Of a DNA stretch of 64,000 bases, positions 19,223 to 28,182 are shown piece after piece. The notes beneath the pieces were generated by a model, which did not search any database, was not told the DNA's origin, and worked only from the letters and a program-made list of their open reading frames with translations. A program made the translations under genes and the position numbers. The stretch is from Croceicoccus estronivorus. GTDB lineage: Bacteria > Pseudomonadota > Alphaproteobacteria > Sphingomonadales > Sphingomonadaceae. Each line of letters begins with the position of its first letter. The first letter of the stretch is position 1. The DNA lies in the NCBI RefSeq assembly GCF_001625325.1, contig NZ_JRQQ01000001.1:434001-498000 (forward strand), written 5' to 3'.

Positions 19223-20302
19223 GTGAGCGACGACATCTTCTCGCCTGTAAGGCTGGGCGATCTGGAACTGGCAAACCGCGTGGTAATGGCGCCGATGACG
19301 CGCGACCGCGCGGGGCCCGGCGACGTCCCGACCCCGGTGATGGCGGAATATTATCGTCAACGGGCGGGCGCCGGGCTGATCGTTACGGAAGGCACCCAGC
19401 CCTCACCCGCGGGCAAAGGCTATTGGCGCACCCCCGGCATTCACAGCGAGGAGCAAGTGGAAGGCTGGCGCGCAGTGGCCGATGCCGTTCATGCCGAAGG
19501 GGGCAGCATCGTCATGCAATTGATGCATGTCGGCCGCGCTGCCGTGCAGGCTAACAAGGACCCGGAGGCGGAAACCATCGCCCCTTCGGCTATCCCGTGC
19601 CCCGATCCAATTCCCGGTCCCGACGGTGTGCCAGTGGCCACGGCAATGCCACGCGCGTTGGAAACGGATGAAATCCCCGGCGTGATCGCGGAATATGTCA
19701 AGGCGGCTGAAAATGCCCGCAGGGCCGGGATCGACGGCGTGGAGCTGCACTGTGCCAGCGGCTACCTGCCGATGCAGTTCCTGTCATCCAACAGCAACCA
19801 GCGCACTGACGAATACGGCGGTCCGGCAGAAAATCGCATTCGCTTCGTGGTCGAAACGCTGGAAGCGCTGGCCAGGGCGATCGGCCCCGGCCGTGTCGGC
19901 TTTCGCATCTGCCCCGGCATCAAGCTCAACGGCATGGACGACGCCGACCCTAGGGAAACCTACAGCACCTTGTTGAAGGCGGTCGATGGTCTGGGCCTGG
20001 CCTATTGCCATCTGATCCACATTCCCAACGAGGGGTTCGATTCCCTCGACATGGTCAAGGCCAACTGGTCCGGACCGGTTATCGAAAACAACGGGTTGAA
20101 GCTGGATACCGCCAAGGCCGTTCTGGCCGAAGGCAAGGCCGACGCCGTGTCGTTCGGCTATCTGTTCATTGCCAACCCCGACCTTGTGGATCGCTTCCGC
20201 ACCGGGGCCCCATTGGCCAGGGCGGACAAGGCCAACTTCTACACCGGCGATGGCGACGACCATCGCGGCTACACCGATTATCCAACGGCAACGGAAAACT
20301 GA
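19223..20302 (+). CDS. Old Yellow Enzyme-family NADH:flavin oxidoreductase (NemA-like)
   Basis: A 359-residue FMN TIM-barrel ene-reductase. It has the FMN-contact segment VVMAPMTRDRA, GGSIVMQLMHVGRAA, and the GVELHCASGYL motif followed by SNSNQRTDEYGG. The proton-donor tyrosine is present (Tyr181). The ligand pair normally His-x-x-Asn/His reads His176-Cys-Ala-Ser179, so the second residue is changed. The start is GTG at 19223. It probably reduces an activated C=C bond, for example a cyclic enone. It sits between SnoaL and SDR genes, consistent with ring-reduction chemistry. Confidence 0.92.
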   Translation: MSDDIFSPVRLGDLELANRVVMAPMTRDRAGPGDVPTPVMAEYYRQRAGAGLIVTEGTQPSPAGKGYWRTPGIHSEEQVEGWRAVADAVHAEGGSIVMQLMHVGRAAVQANKDPEAETIAPSAIPCPDPIPGPDGVPVATAMPRALETDEIPGVIAEYVKAAENARRAGIDGVELHCASGYLPMQFLSSNSNQRTDEYGGPAENRIRFVVETLEALARAIGPGRVGFRICPGIKLNGMDDADPRETYSTLLKAVDGLGLAYCHLIHIPNEGFDSLDMVKANWSGPVIENNGLKLDTAKAVLAEGKADAVSFGYLFIANPDLVDRFRTGAPLARADKANFYTGDGDDHRGYTDYPTATEN

Positions 20303-20348
20303 CCGCACGGGCTGATCCCGGCGGCGAAACAAAACGAGAGGTGTTTGA

Positions 20349-21140
20349 ATGAGCAAGATGCTGGAAGGGCGCGTGGCGCTCATCACCGGTGGCGGTCAGG
20401 GCGTAGGCCAGGGCGTCGCGCGGGCCATGGCAGAGGCAGGTGCGCATATCGCAATTGCCCAGCGCAATGCCGAACAGGGCGAGGAAGAATGCGCATATCT
20501 CCGCGACACTTATGGCGTGGAAGCGATGTTCATAAAGACCGACGTGACCCAGCGCGATCAGGTGGACGCGATGGTCAAGGCCGTGGTCGACCGCTTCGGA
20601 CGACTGGAAATTCTCGTCAACAACGCGGGCGGCAGCTTCCCCAAGCGGATAGAGAACCACACCGACGAAGACATGGAAGGCTCGTTCGCGCTTAATTACT
20701 ACGCCGTGTTCTGGGCTATGCGCGCGGCATTCCCGACCATGAAGAAGCAGAAGTACGGCCGTGTCGTGAACATGGGTTCGCTGAACGGCGTCAATGCCCA
20801 TATGTTCACCGTGGCTTACAACGCCAGCAAGGAAGCGATGCGCGCGCTCACCCGCACCGCGGCAGTCGAATGGGGTCCATACGGGATTACCTGCAACACC
20901 ATTTGTCCTTCAGCGACCAGCCCGGCGGCCAAGGAATACTTCGAGCATAACCCGGAAATGGCCGAAGCAATTCTGTCGCAGGTTCCCGCCGGACGCTTCG
21001 GCGATTCCCAGAAGGACATCGGCCCGGTAGCCGTATTCCTCGCCAGTGAAGGCGGCGGCTATGTCAGCGGCGACACGCTGTTCGCCGACGGTGGTTCCCA
21101 GGTCAATGGCGTCTCCTGGCGCCCCGAAGTCGAAGACTGA
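20349..21140 (+). CDS. SDR-family oxidoreductase
   Basis: Classical SDR of 263 residues: cofactor motif TGGGQGVGQGV, NNAGG, catalytic Ser in NMGSLNGVNAH and YNASK. It is unusually similar around the active site to the SDR at 22739 (both carry SLNGVNAH and Y-N-A-x-K-E-A), suggesting a duplicated pair on opposite strands. It is third in the 18588-22719 operon. It interconverts an alcohol and a ketone with NAD(P); substrate unknown. Confidence 0.9.
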   Translation: MSKMLEGRVALITGGGQGVGQGVARAMAEAGAHIAIAQRNAEQGEEECAYLRDTYGVEAMFIKTDVTQRDQVDAMVKAVVDRFGRLEILVNNAGGSFPKRIENHTDEDMEGSFALNYYAVFWAMRAAFPTMKKQKYGRVVNMGSLNGVNAHMFTVAYNASKEAMRALTRTAAVEWGPYGITCNTICPSATSPAAKEYFEHNPEMAEAILSQVPAGRFGDSQKDIGPVAVFLASEGGGYVSGDTLFADGGSQVNGVSWRPEVED

Positions 21141-21152
21141 GAGGAAACACCA

Positions 21153-21956
21153 ATGCAAATGGAACGGCTCAAAGGGCTGCGTGCCGCCGTAACCGGCGGT
21201 GCGCAGGGGATCGGCGCGGCCATTGCCCGCCGCCTGGCAGAAGAAGGCGCGCGGGTTGCGGTGCTCGACATCAACGGAGACGGTGCGGCTAAAGTCCTGC
21301 CGTCGCCTCATATCGGCCTGGCCTGCGACGTTACGGACAGCGCTTCGGTCGACAAGGCGTTCGCTGAGATCAAAGCAGCGTTCGGCGGCATCGACGTGCT
21401 GGTCAACAATGCCGGACGCGGGTCCGCCCCCGGTGACGGGATGGACAAATACTATGCCGCTCAGGCCGAACAGGCAGAGGGCAAGGACGTGTTCATCGAT
21501 CAGACGATCCATTGCGAAGATGCCGGATGGCTGGCGGTGATGGACATCACACTGAACGGCACCTTCCGTTGCACTCGGGCGGCGGTGCGCCTGATGGCGC
21601 AAGAGGGTATTGGCGGCTCGATTGTCAACATTGGCTCCACCGCCGCCGTGCAAGGCAACGGACCGATCCCCTATTGCACCGCCAAGGCCGCGATTGTCGG
21701 CATGACCCGGTCAATGGCTCGCGAACTGGCCGGGCGCGGTATCCGCGTGAACGCTGTCCATCCCGGTGCGACGGAGACTCCGATCTACAATGGTCTGCCT
21801 GATGAAGTGAAGCAGGCAGTCGCCAGCGACAGTTTGCTGAATCGCATGGCACAGCCGGAAGAAGTCGCTGGCGCAGTGGCGTTCCTCGCCGGATCGGACG
21901 GCAGCTTCGCCACCGGCAGCGTGGTCACTGTCAACGGCGGCGCCTATTTCATATAG
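21153..21956 (+). CDS. SDR-family oxidoreductase with enlarged substrate loop
   Basis: Classical SDR of 267 residues: TGGAQGIGAAI, NNAGR, IGSTAAVQG (Ser), YCTAK. About 25 extra residues rich in Ala, Gln, Glu and Asp follow NNAG (GSAPGDGMDKYYAAQAEQAE and onward), a larger loop than in neighbouring SDRs. It lies 12 bases after the previous SDR in the operon. NAD(P)-dependent alcohol/ketone conversion is expected; substrate unknown. Confidence 0.9.
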   Translation: MQMERLKGLRAAVTGGAQGIGAAIARRLAEEGARVAVLDINGDGAAKVLPSPHIGLACDVTDSASVDKAFAEIKAAFGGIDVLVNNAGRGSAPGDGMDKYYAAQAEQAEGKDVFIDQTIHCEDAGWLAVMDITLNGTFRCTRAAVRLMAQEGIGGSIVNIGSTAAVQGNGPIPYCTAKAAIVGMTRSMARELAGRGIRVNAVHPGATETPIYNGLPDEVKQAVASDSLLNRMAQPEEVAGAVAFLAGSDGSFATGSVVTVNGGAYFI

Positions 21957-21963
21957 AGGGAGC

Positions 21964-22719
21964 ATGCCTGTGACATTGGAAGGCAAGGCTGCAATCGTGA
22001 CCGGCGGCGCACGCGGTGTGGCCAAAGGCGTAGCCGCCGCACTGGTCAAGGCTGGCGCCAGTGTGCTGATCGTCGATCGCGAGGAAACCCTGGGCCGGGA
22101 GACAGAGGAGGAGTTGCGCGCATTTGGACAAGTCGCCTTCTTCCCGATGGATTTGACCCGGCATGACGACCTGCCCAGTATTGTCGATGCCGCTGTCGCA
22201 CGCTTCGGCAGGCTCGACACCTTGGTCAACGCGGCGCAGGCATCTCGACAATTGTGGTTCATGGATACGACCGTCGCAGATGCCCGTGTCGCCTTCGACA
22301 CTGGTTTCTGGCCGACTTTCATTCTGATGCAGGCGGCTTACCCGCATCTTCTGCAAAGTAAGGGGTCTGTCATCAATTTCGGCAGCGGCGTCGGTTTTTC
22401 AGGCAGCCCGACACAAGCATCCTATGCCGCCGCGAAAGAAGCGATCCGCGCCATTTCCAAAGTCGCGACCAACGAATGGGGCCCCAAGGGAATCCGCGTC
22501 AACGTAATCTGCCCGTTCGCCAATTCGGAAGGCGTACAGGCCTGGGCCGAACAAAACCCTGAAACTTACGCTGCCCAGCTCGCTGGCGTTTCGCTGCGCC
22601 GTATCGGTGATTGCGAAAAGGACATTGGCGCAGCAGCCGTATTTCTGGCCAGCGATGCTGCTGCCTATATCACCGGTCAGACATTGATGGTGGATGGCGG
22701 CCAGACCAAAACGGTCTGA
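21964..22719 (+). CDS. SDR-family oxidoreductase
   Basis: SDR of 251 residues: TGGARGVAKGV, then VNAAQ in place of the usual NNAG, FGSGVGFSG (Ser), YAAAK. The altered NNAG segment is uncommon but the catalytic Tyr/Lys are intact. It is the last gene of the 18588-22719 operon. Its final codons form the left arm of the operon terminator. Substrate unknown. Confidence 0.88.
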   Translation: MPVTLEGKAAIVTGGARGVAKGVAAALVKAGASVLIVDREETLGRETEEELRAFGQVAFFPMDLTRHDDLPSIVDAAVARFGRLDTLVNAAQASRQLWFMDTTVADARVAFDTGFWPTFILMQAAYPHLLQSKGSVINFGSGVGFSGSPTQASYAAAKEAIRAISKVATNEWGPKGIRVNVICPFANSEGVQAWAEQNPETYAAQLAGVSLRRIGDCEKDIGAAAVFLASDAAAYITGQTLMVDGGQTKTV

Positions 22720-22734
22720 CCGCCATCCCATTTT
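22692..22734 (+). terminator. Intrinsic terminator overlapping the SDR stop codon
   Basis: GGATGGCGG (22692-22700) pairs with CCGCCATCC (22720-22728), and CAGACC (22702-22707) with GGTCTG (22713-22718), around a 5-base loop with one mismatch. TTTT follows at 22731-22734. The TGA stop lies within the right arm, so the gene end and the terminator share sequence. Confidence 0.82.
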
Positions 22735-22738
22735 CCGT

Positions 22739-23539
22739 TCAGCTGTCCGGTCCGAGATCCGGCACCCAGCCTGCACCGTTGATGTGCGATCCGCCATCGA
22801 CGAAGAGCGTATTGCCGGTGAGGTAACATGCATCTTCGCTGGCCAGGAACACCGCAACGCCACCGATGTCCTTTTCCGGATCGCCCATGCGCCCCATCGG
22901 ATTTGCCGCCGAGGTCGCGGCGGCCATCTCTGGCTGGAGCTCCTTGAACTTGCGATAGCTGGCCGAAACGGCCGCAGGGCAGATGATATTGGTACAAATG
23001 CCATAACCCGCCCATTCGCGCGCTGCGGTGCGGGTATAGGCGCGCAGGGCTTCCTTGCCCGCGTTGTAGTCAGCCGAACCCATGTGCGCATTCACCCCGT
23101 TGAGCGAAGCGATATTGATGATACGCCCCCAGTGTTGCGCCCGCATGTGAGGCAGCGCCGCTTCCATCGACCATTTCGCCGCATAGAGGCACATGGCCAT
23201 GCAGCGTTCGAACACTTCGTCGCTTTTTTTCTCTATGCGGCTGATGGCGTCGCCTCGATAGGCATTGTTCACCAGGATATCGATCGAGCCGAACTTGTCG
23301 ACGCAGGCGGCGACCGCACCGACAACGTCATCCTTCTTCGTTACATCGCAACGGAAGAATTCAGCCTTTGCGCCCAACTCGCGCAGTTCTTCCGCCACTT
23401 TCCTGCCGCGTTCCTCATCGAAGTCAGCGACCAGAACTGCCGCCCCTTCCTTCGCGAAACGCAATGCCATACCATGTCCGATACCGTCAGCCGCACCGGT
23501 AATCATCGCCGCACGGCCGGCCAATCTTCCTTCACTCAT
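22739..23539 (-). CDS. SDR-family oxidoreductase
   Basis: Classical SDR of 266 residues: TGAADGIGHGM, NNAYR (variant of NNAG), IASLNGVNAH (Ser), YNAGK. It is a close relative of the SDR at 20349. ATG at 23539 follows GGGAGATAGAG and overlaps the end of the upstream TetR gene by 8 bases, so regulator and enzyme are co-transcribed. It converges with the operon ending at 22719. Substrate unknown. Confidence 0.9.
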   Translation of the reverse strand: MSEGRLAGRAAMITGAADGIGHGMALRFAKEGAAVLVADFDEERGRKVAEELRELGAKAEFFRCDVTKKDDVVGAVAACVDKFGSIDILVNNAYRGDAISRIEKKSDEVFERCMAMCLYAAKWSMEAALPHMRAQHWGRIINIASLNGVNAHMGSADYNAGKEALRAYTRTAAREWAGYGICTNIICPAAVSASYRKFKELQPEMAAATSAANPMGRMGDPEKDIGGVAVFLASEDACYLTGNTLFVDGGSHINGAGWVPDLGPDS

Positions 23540-24188
23540 CTCTATCTCCCACTGTGTTGAGTGCGCCATGAAGGAACAGTTTCACGACCATTCCCGCATA
23601 ACGCTCGATCTCTCCGCCACTCGGCAAGGGGTGGAGGAAACTGAAACAGCGCTGCCATTCGGCGAGCACCATGGCGAGGAACAGTTCCGCCCGTTCCTTC
23701 CCATCTTCCCCGGCCAGCCCCGCATCCCGCAGAAATTCAGCGATGGGACAGACCAGATGTTTGTGCTGGAGCACATCCACCGCGCGAACGATTTCCGGAA
23801 ATTCCATACCTTCGCGCGAAACGAGGATGGAGAATCTGGCGCTGCTGTCGGATGACAACGTACGTGTGAGCGAAGATGCAAAAGTGTGGAGAGTCTGATC
23901 CACAGGCACCGCCGGATCGTAGGCGATGCGGGGGAAGGCACTCGACCCGGAATCCAGGCATGCTTCGAACAGGCTCAGCTTGCCCGGAAAACGATCATAC
24001 AAGGTGCGGGTGGAAACTTCCGCCCTTTCCGCAACCTTGCGCATTGTCACCGCGCGATAGCCCAAGGCCGCGAACAGATCGCGCGCAACAGCCAGAAGAT
24101 GCGCCGTCTTCAGTCGGGAATCCGCTGCTGTCGGCCGCCCCCTGCGGCGCGGCCCGGTTCCATCCACCGCCTTCCCACTTTGCGCCAT
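23532..24188 (-). CDS. TetR-family transcriptional regulator
   Basis: TetR regulator of 218 residues. A basic Arg-rich N-terminus (GPRRRGRPTAADSRLK) precedes the helix-turn-helix AARDLFAALGYRAVTMRKVA with VSTRTLYDRFPGK, then a helical ligand domain. AGGAGAGGG precedes ATG at 24188. It is co-transcribed with the SDR at 22739 and has a CAAC-N4-GTTG palindrome 43 bases upstream, consistent with autoregulation. Ligand unknown. Confidence 0.88.
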   Translation of the reverse strand: MAQSGKAVDGTGPRRRGRPTAADSRLKTAHLLAVARDLFAALGYRAVTMRKVAERAEVSTRTLYDRFPGKLSLFEACLDSGSSAFPRIAYDPAVPVDQTLHTFASSLTRTLSSDSSARFSILVSREGMEFPEIVRAVDVLQHKHLVCPIAEFLRDAGLAGEDGKERAELFLAMVLAEWQRCFSFLHPLPSGGEIERYAGMVVKLFLHGALNTVGDRDE

Positions 24189-24230
24189 AGCGCCCTCTCC
24201 TAGTCGATTCCCGGTCGCGCCGTTTATTCA

Positions 24231-24242
24231 CAACGTATGTTG
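24231..24242. promoter_or_regulatory. Candidate TetR autoregulatory operator
   Basis: CAAC-GTAT-GTTG is a short inverted repeat 43 bases upstream of the TetR start codon, in an AT-rich stretch that could hold the promoter. Assignment rests on position and symmetry only. Confidence 0.35.
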
Positions 24243-24310
24243 CAATTTTTTTCCGAGACAGCAAGAGACATGGCCGTTCCGGACCATGAAATTTTCTAAT
24301 AGTAACGGTG

Positions 24311-24353
24311 AGAAAAATAATGCCCGTGCCGATTATCGGGCACGGGCATTATT
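24311..24353 (-). terminator. Intrinsic terminator after the AhpD-like gene
   Basis: AATAATGCCCGTGCC (24316-24330) and GGCACGGGCATTATT (24339-24353) are perfect 15-bp complements with an 8-base loop. On the minus strand the right arm runs into TTATTTTTCT. A textbook intrinsic terminator for the gene ending at 24366. Confidence 0.92.
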
Positions 24354-24365
24354 CAGAACTTCGTC

Positions 24366-24926
24366 TTATTCGGCCGCTTCGGCAAACGGCAGGCAAACGC
24401 TGTCGAAACCGAGCACATGGGCAACACGCCCCAGCCCGATCCACGCGGCGACACAATGGGACAGATCGACAAGTTCAGCATCTGAATAAAGCGCATGGGC
24501 GCGTGTCCAGAAATCCTCATCGTCAGCCAGGACCTTCGGTTCTTCCGCGAAACGTTCCGCATATTCGATCGCAAGGCGCTCGCGCGGATTGAACACGGGC
24601 GACGTCCGCCATTCAGGCACAGCGGCGTAGAATTCTTCGTCCGGTGCGGGACCGTTGTCGGACACCAGATGCTCCGGGCGCTGACCGGTCGCCGCAAACA
24701 TCGCCTGCACGTCACGCGCGGCGCGGAACTGCTGGCAGATTATACAGCCGTTGATCTGAGCAATACGCGACCGCGCACCCTCGAACTCCCGCAGGGGGAG
24801 CTGCGAATGTTGATAGACCGCCTTGGAAAACTCACTCGCGGCCGCCATGATTTCCCTGGCGTGAGTGCGCGAAGCATAGCCATAAGGGTCCGCCCCGTCG
24901 CTTTCGGGAAGCGAAATCCGGATCAT
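24366..24926 (-). CDS. Carboxymuconolactone-decarboxylase/AhpD-family protein
   Basis: A 186-residue all-helical CMD/AhpD-fold protein. The core helix is REFEGARSRIAQINGCIICQQF, with the redox CxxC pair. The histidine that follows CxxC in AhpD (CxxCxxxH) is not present here (CIICQQFRAARD), so peroxidase-type activity is doubtful. AGGAG lies eight bases before ATG at 24926; an ATG at 24932 is an alternative. It is a single gene followed by a strong terminator. Role unknown. Confidence 0.82.
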   Translation of the reverse strand: MIRISLPESDGADPYGYASRTHAREIMAAASEFSKAVYQHSQLPLREFEGARSRIAQINGCIICQQFRAARDVQAMFAATGQRPEHLVSDNGPAPDEEFYAAVPEWRTSPVFNPRERLAIEYAERFAEEPKVLADDEDFWTRAHALYSDAELVDLSHCVAAWIGLGRVAHVLGFDSVCLPFAEAAE

Positions 24927-24999
24927 AGTCATCTCTCCTGTCACTGCGGCAACCTGCGTGCCGTTGTAAATCTGTCGTGCCTGTTTTCAGGCGGCCCTA

Positions 25000-25974
25000 T
25001 CACGAATTCCAGCAGTCCGCGACAAACCGCGCGATTTCGCGGCCCATTTCGCCATCTTCAGGTCCGGCGAAGAACCCGCCATGCGGCATCGCCTCGAAAA
25101 CGTGCAGTTCCGCCGCGACATTGGCCTCACGCAACTTGCGGTACATGCGCACGGTGTTGGACAGGAACAGGTCCCGCGTACCCGATTGCAGAAGCGTGCG
25201 CGGGAAATCTTGCACATCACCGAACAGAGGTGACAGGAAGGGATCGTCCAGCGCATGTCTATCGGCATAGAGCGCGATGCTGTCGGTCAATCGTGATTTG
25301 AGCACGGTGTCGATGCCCAGCAGCGTCTCGAAACTGTCGCCGCTTTCGGTCAGATCGACTTCCGGCGACAGCAGGACCAGTCCGGCAGGCATCGGCAAGC
25401 CTGCCTCGCGTGCCCGCAGCATGAGTGCCGCCGCGAGATTGCCCCCTGCCGAACCGCCACCGACCACTATATTGCTCGCGCCCCTTTGCCCGACTTCATG
25501 CGCATAGACGGCCAGGCAATCATCGAGCGCAGCGGGATAGGGATGATCGGGCGGCATGCGATAATCCACCGCCAGCACCTCACTCCGATGCAAGGCAGCC
25601 TGCCGCACCGCACCCGCCCGGCAGAAAGCACCCGCACCGAAGACCAGCCCCCCGCCATGAATGTCGATATAGAGACGCCGGTCCTCCGCCCCCACCGTAC
25701 CCGGCCGCGCCCGGTAGGCGGCAACGCCAGCCACGTTCTCCGTCTCAACCGCGATAGAGGGATCTTCCGGCGCCGAGTAATGTTCGGCCATGATCCGGTC
25801 GACCTGAGTGATCGCCTGCCGCCACGCTTCCTTGTCGGACGCCGGAGGCATAGGCAACGAGGGCACCGTTGCATTGGCACGGAGCGCCGCAGCCGCGGCC
25901 GCACTGATGGAGCGAGGCCACGGAATCTTCCGTGCGCCCAGCATCACACCTTCATCGTCGATATTATCCGTCAC
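25000..25974 (-). CDS. HSL-family alpha/beta hydrolase (esterase)
   Basis: Hormone-sensitive-lipase-family esterase of about 324 residues: oxyanion motif HGGG (DIHGGGLVFG), nucleophile elbow GGGSAGG (canonical GDSAGG with Asp replaced), acid in GTRD, and histidine in AMPHGG. The GTG at 25974 has GGGGG upstream; ATG at 26049 is the alternative and would add 25 residues. A related esterase is at 26975, with an SDR between them, so the three could form an ester-hydrolysis plus alcohol-oxidation module. Substrate unknown. Confidence 0.87.
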   Translation of the reverse strand: MTDNIDDEGVMLGARKIPWPRSISAAAAAALRANATVPSLPMPPASDKEAWRQAITQVDRIMAEHYSAPEDPSIAVETENVAGVAAYRARPGTVGAEDRRLYIDIHGGGLVFGAGAFCRAGAVRQAALHRSEVLAVDYRMPPDHPYPAALDDCLAVYAHEVGQRGASNIVVGGGSAGGNLAAALMLRAREAGLPMPAGLVLLSPEVDLTESGDSFETLLGIDTVLKSRLTDSIALYADRHALDDPFLSPLFGDVQDFPRTLLQSGTRDLFLSNTVRMYRKLREANVAAELHVFEAMPHGGFFAGPEDGEMGREIARFVADCWNS

Positions 25975-26075
25975 GGCATCCCCCCAATGCAATCCAGGTC
26001 GGCCATCCCACCGGTTCCGGGTGCCGGTATTCCGTATTGAACGGAGCACGGCACCCGCAAGCCAATGTGGAGCCC

Positions 26076-26864
26076 TTACGCTTCGGGAACGCCCGGAGCG
26101 CCCGGGAAGCCTTCGTAGTACTGGCCGACAGTCATGCCGCCATCGACCACGATCTCCGCGCCTGCGAGATAAGACGATTCATCGCTCGCCAGGAAGAGCG
26201 ACGCCGCGGCCACTTCTTCCGGCCCGCTGACCCGCTGCAACGGCACATTGGTGAAGCGTTCGTTGACCTTGTCGCGCGAACTGCTGTCGAAATTGGTCAT
26301 TGCCGTGTCGACGCCGCCGGGGTGGACCGAATTCACGCGGATACCGCGATGGCCCAGTTCCATGGTGGCAACCTTGGTCAGGCCTCGCACGCCCCACTTG
26401 CTCGATGCGTAGGCGCAAAGCCCGTTTGCACCCTTCATCCCATCGACCGAGGAAATGTTGACGATAGAGCCCTTGCCCCGTTCGATCATGCCTGGCGCAA
26501 CAGCCTTGATGCCAAGGAATTCGCCAATCAGGTTGACCCGCAGCACGCGCTCGTAATCTTCCAACGTGGTCGACAGCAGGCTCTTGAACATCAGGATACC
26601 GGCATTGTTGACCAGCACATCCACCGGGCCGAGATCGGCTTCCACCTGCTTCACGATGCCTGCCCATTCCGCTTCGCTGGTAACGTCATGGCGATAGAAG
26701 CGCGCGGCATCGCCCAGCTCGGCGGCGAGGGCATTGCCTTCTTCTTCCAGCACGTCCGTGATGGCGACCTTGGCGCCTTCGGCCACGAACAGGCGGCTGG
26801 TCGCTGCCCCCATTCCCCGCGCACCGCCCGTGATGATCGCTACCTTGCCTGAAAGTCGGCCCAT
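26076..26864 (-). CDS. SDR-family oxidoreductase, 3-alpha/20-beta-hydroxysteroid-dehydrogenase-like
   Basis: Classical SDR of 262 residues: TGGARGMGAAT, NNAGI, ISSVDG (Ser), YASSK, then VNSVHPGGVDT. The overall pattern (MGRLSGKVAIITGGARGMG, long central ISSVDG loop) resembles bacterial 3-alpha,20-beta-HSDs and related cyclic-alcohol dehydrogenases, but that group is broad. It lies between two HSL-family esterases on the same strand. Substrate cannot be fixed from sequence. Confidence 0.9.
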   Translation of the reverse strand: MGRLSGKVAIITGGARGMGAATSRLFVAEGAKVAITDVLEEEGNALAAELGDAARFYRHDVTSEAEWAGIVKQVEADLGPVDVLVNNAGILMFKSLLSTTLEDYERVLRVNLIGEFLGIKAVAPGMIERGKGSIVNISSVDGMKGANGLCAYASSKWGVRGLTKVATMELGHRGIRVNSVHPGGVDTAMTNFDSSSRDKVNERFTNVPLQRVSGPEEVAAASLFLASDESSYLAGAEIVVDGGMTVGQYYEGFPGAPGVPEA

Positions 26865-26974
26865 AAAAATCTCTCCTGTCGTTACAAATCAGATTGCGCG
26901 AGGTTCATCACCGCCAAGCGCATGTTACACAATCATTCCATCCCCGGTCCGGCTGGCAGGAAACGGCATTCCAT

Positions 26975-27973
26975 TCACGTACTCCGGAGGTGCCGCAAAA
27001 AGAAATCGGCCATTACGTCGATTGCCTCTCGCGCTTCGGGCATATGCACCGTGTACCAGTGGGCATGGGGCATCGCCTCGTAAACGAAAAGGTCCGCAGC
27101 CACCCCGGCGCGACGCAATGCGCGATGGAACGAGGCAGTGGCGCTCAATATCGCATCTCTTGTCCCGCTCAACAGCAAGGTCGGCGGAAAATCCGCGAGT
27201 TCCCCCCTGATCGGCGAGACGCCAGGATCCTCTGGGTCGGCATCGCCGACATAGGCCCGGATCTCGCTGAGTTCATGATCGACCGGCAGAATTCCTTCGC
27301 CCCAGAACCCCATCAGTGTGAATATCTGGGCTGTATCGCCAAGATCGGTCAGGTCGCCGCCGGCAGTGAATACCCCACAGCAGGCAGGAAACGGCAAACC
27401 TTCACGCCGAAGCCGTACGACGGTCTGACCGGTCAGAAATCCGCCAGCGGAAGAGCCATAGATGCCGATCTGGCCCGGTTCATGATGGTCGAGCACTGCC
27501 TGGTAGACTGCCACCGCATCATCGACTGCCGCAGGATATGGATGTTCCGGTGCAAGACGATAGTCTACCGCAATCACGGGCACTCCGGTTGCTGCCGCGA
27601 CCGGAATCGCTTCAATCAGCGATCCACCACCCAGCACGAATCCACCGCCATGCAGGTTTATCAGCACTTTGCCCGCGTTATCGGCGCGCACTTCCTTGGG
27701 CCGGACCATCGTGCATGGCACCCCGGCGATTTCCATCGGCTCCAGATCCACCGGATAGAATTGTTGCGCGATCCCGTTCAATGCCTGCAACTGCTTGTCG
27801 ACATGATTGCGCAGGGCCCACATCGGGATCGGTGCATCCGCTGGCGGGGGCGAGCCATCGCCCCATGGCGGCGTGGCCAGGAATGTTTGTGCTTCCTCAC
27901 TGATCCCGCGCGGCACCTGAACGAGCCGTCCACCGAGGTTCACTACACCGTCTTTGTCGATCCGGTAGGCCAA
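26975..27973 (-). CDS. HSL-family alpha/beta hydrolase (esterase)
   Basis: A 332-residue HSL-family esterase: HGGGFVLGGG (oxyanion), nucleophile elbow GSSAGG, acid in SGTRDAI, histidine in MPHAHW. It is paralogous to the esterase at 25000. ATG at 27973. The 209 bases upstream (27974-28182) contain no gene or clear repeat and may hold its promoter. It probably cleaves a short-chain ester or lactone; substrate unknown. Confidence 0.87.
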   Translation of the reverse strand: MAYRIDKDGVVNLGGRLVQVPRGISEEAQTFLATPPWGDGSPPPADAPIPMWALRNHVDKQLQALNGIAQQFYPVDLEPMEIAGVPCTMVRPKEVRADNAGKVLINLHGGGFVLGGGSLIEAIPVAAATGVPVIAVDYRLAPEHPYPAAVDDAVAVYQAVLDHHEPGQIGIYGSSAGGFLTGQTVVRLRREGLPFPACCGVFTAGGDLTDLGDTAQIFTLMGFWGEGILPVDHELSEIRAYVGDADPEDPGVSPIRGELADFPPTLLLSGTRDAILSATASFHRALRRAGVAADLFVYEAMPHAHWYTVHMPEAREAIDVMADFFLRHLRST

Positions 27974-28182
27974 TCAAGGCTCCTCCAGTTGGAATGTTTC
28001 AGGCGAAGTGGATCGGGTCAGGCAAACCGCGCAGTGCAGCGGTCCTGTCAATCATGGAAACGTGCGCATTTCGGGATCGGCCTGCAGCGCCCATGCCATA
28101 CGGTTTGGACACCGTTACCACCGCGATTCTCCCAGTCGGATTTTATTTGTGAGGAGTAACTTATTTCGAACGCAGGAAGCCG

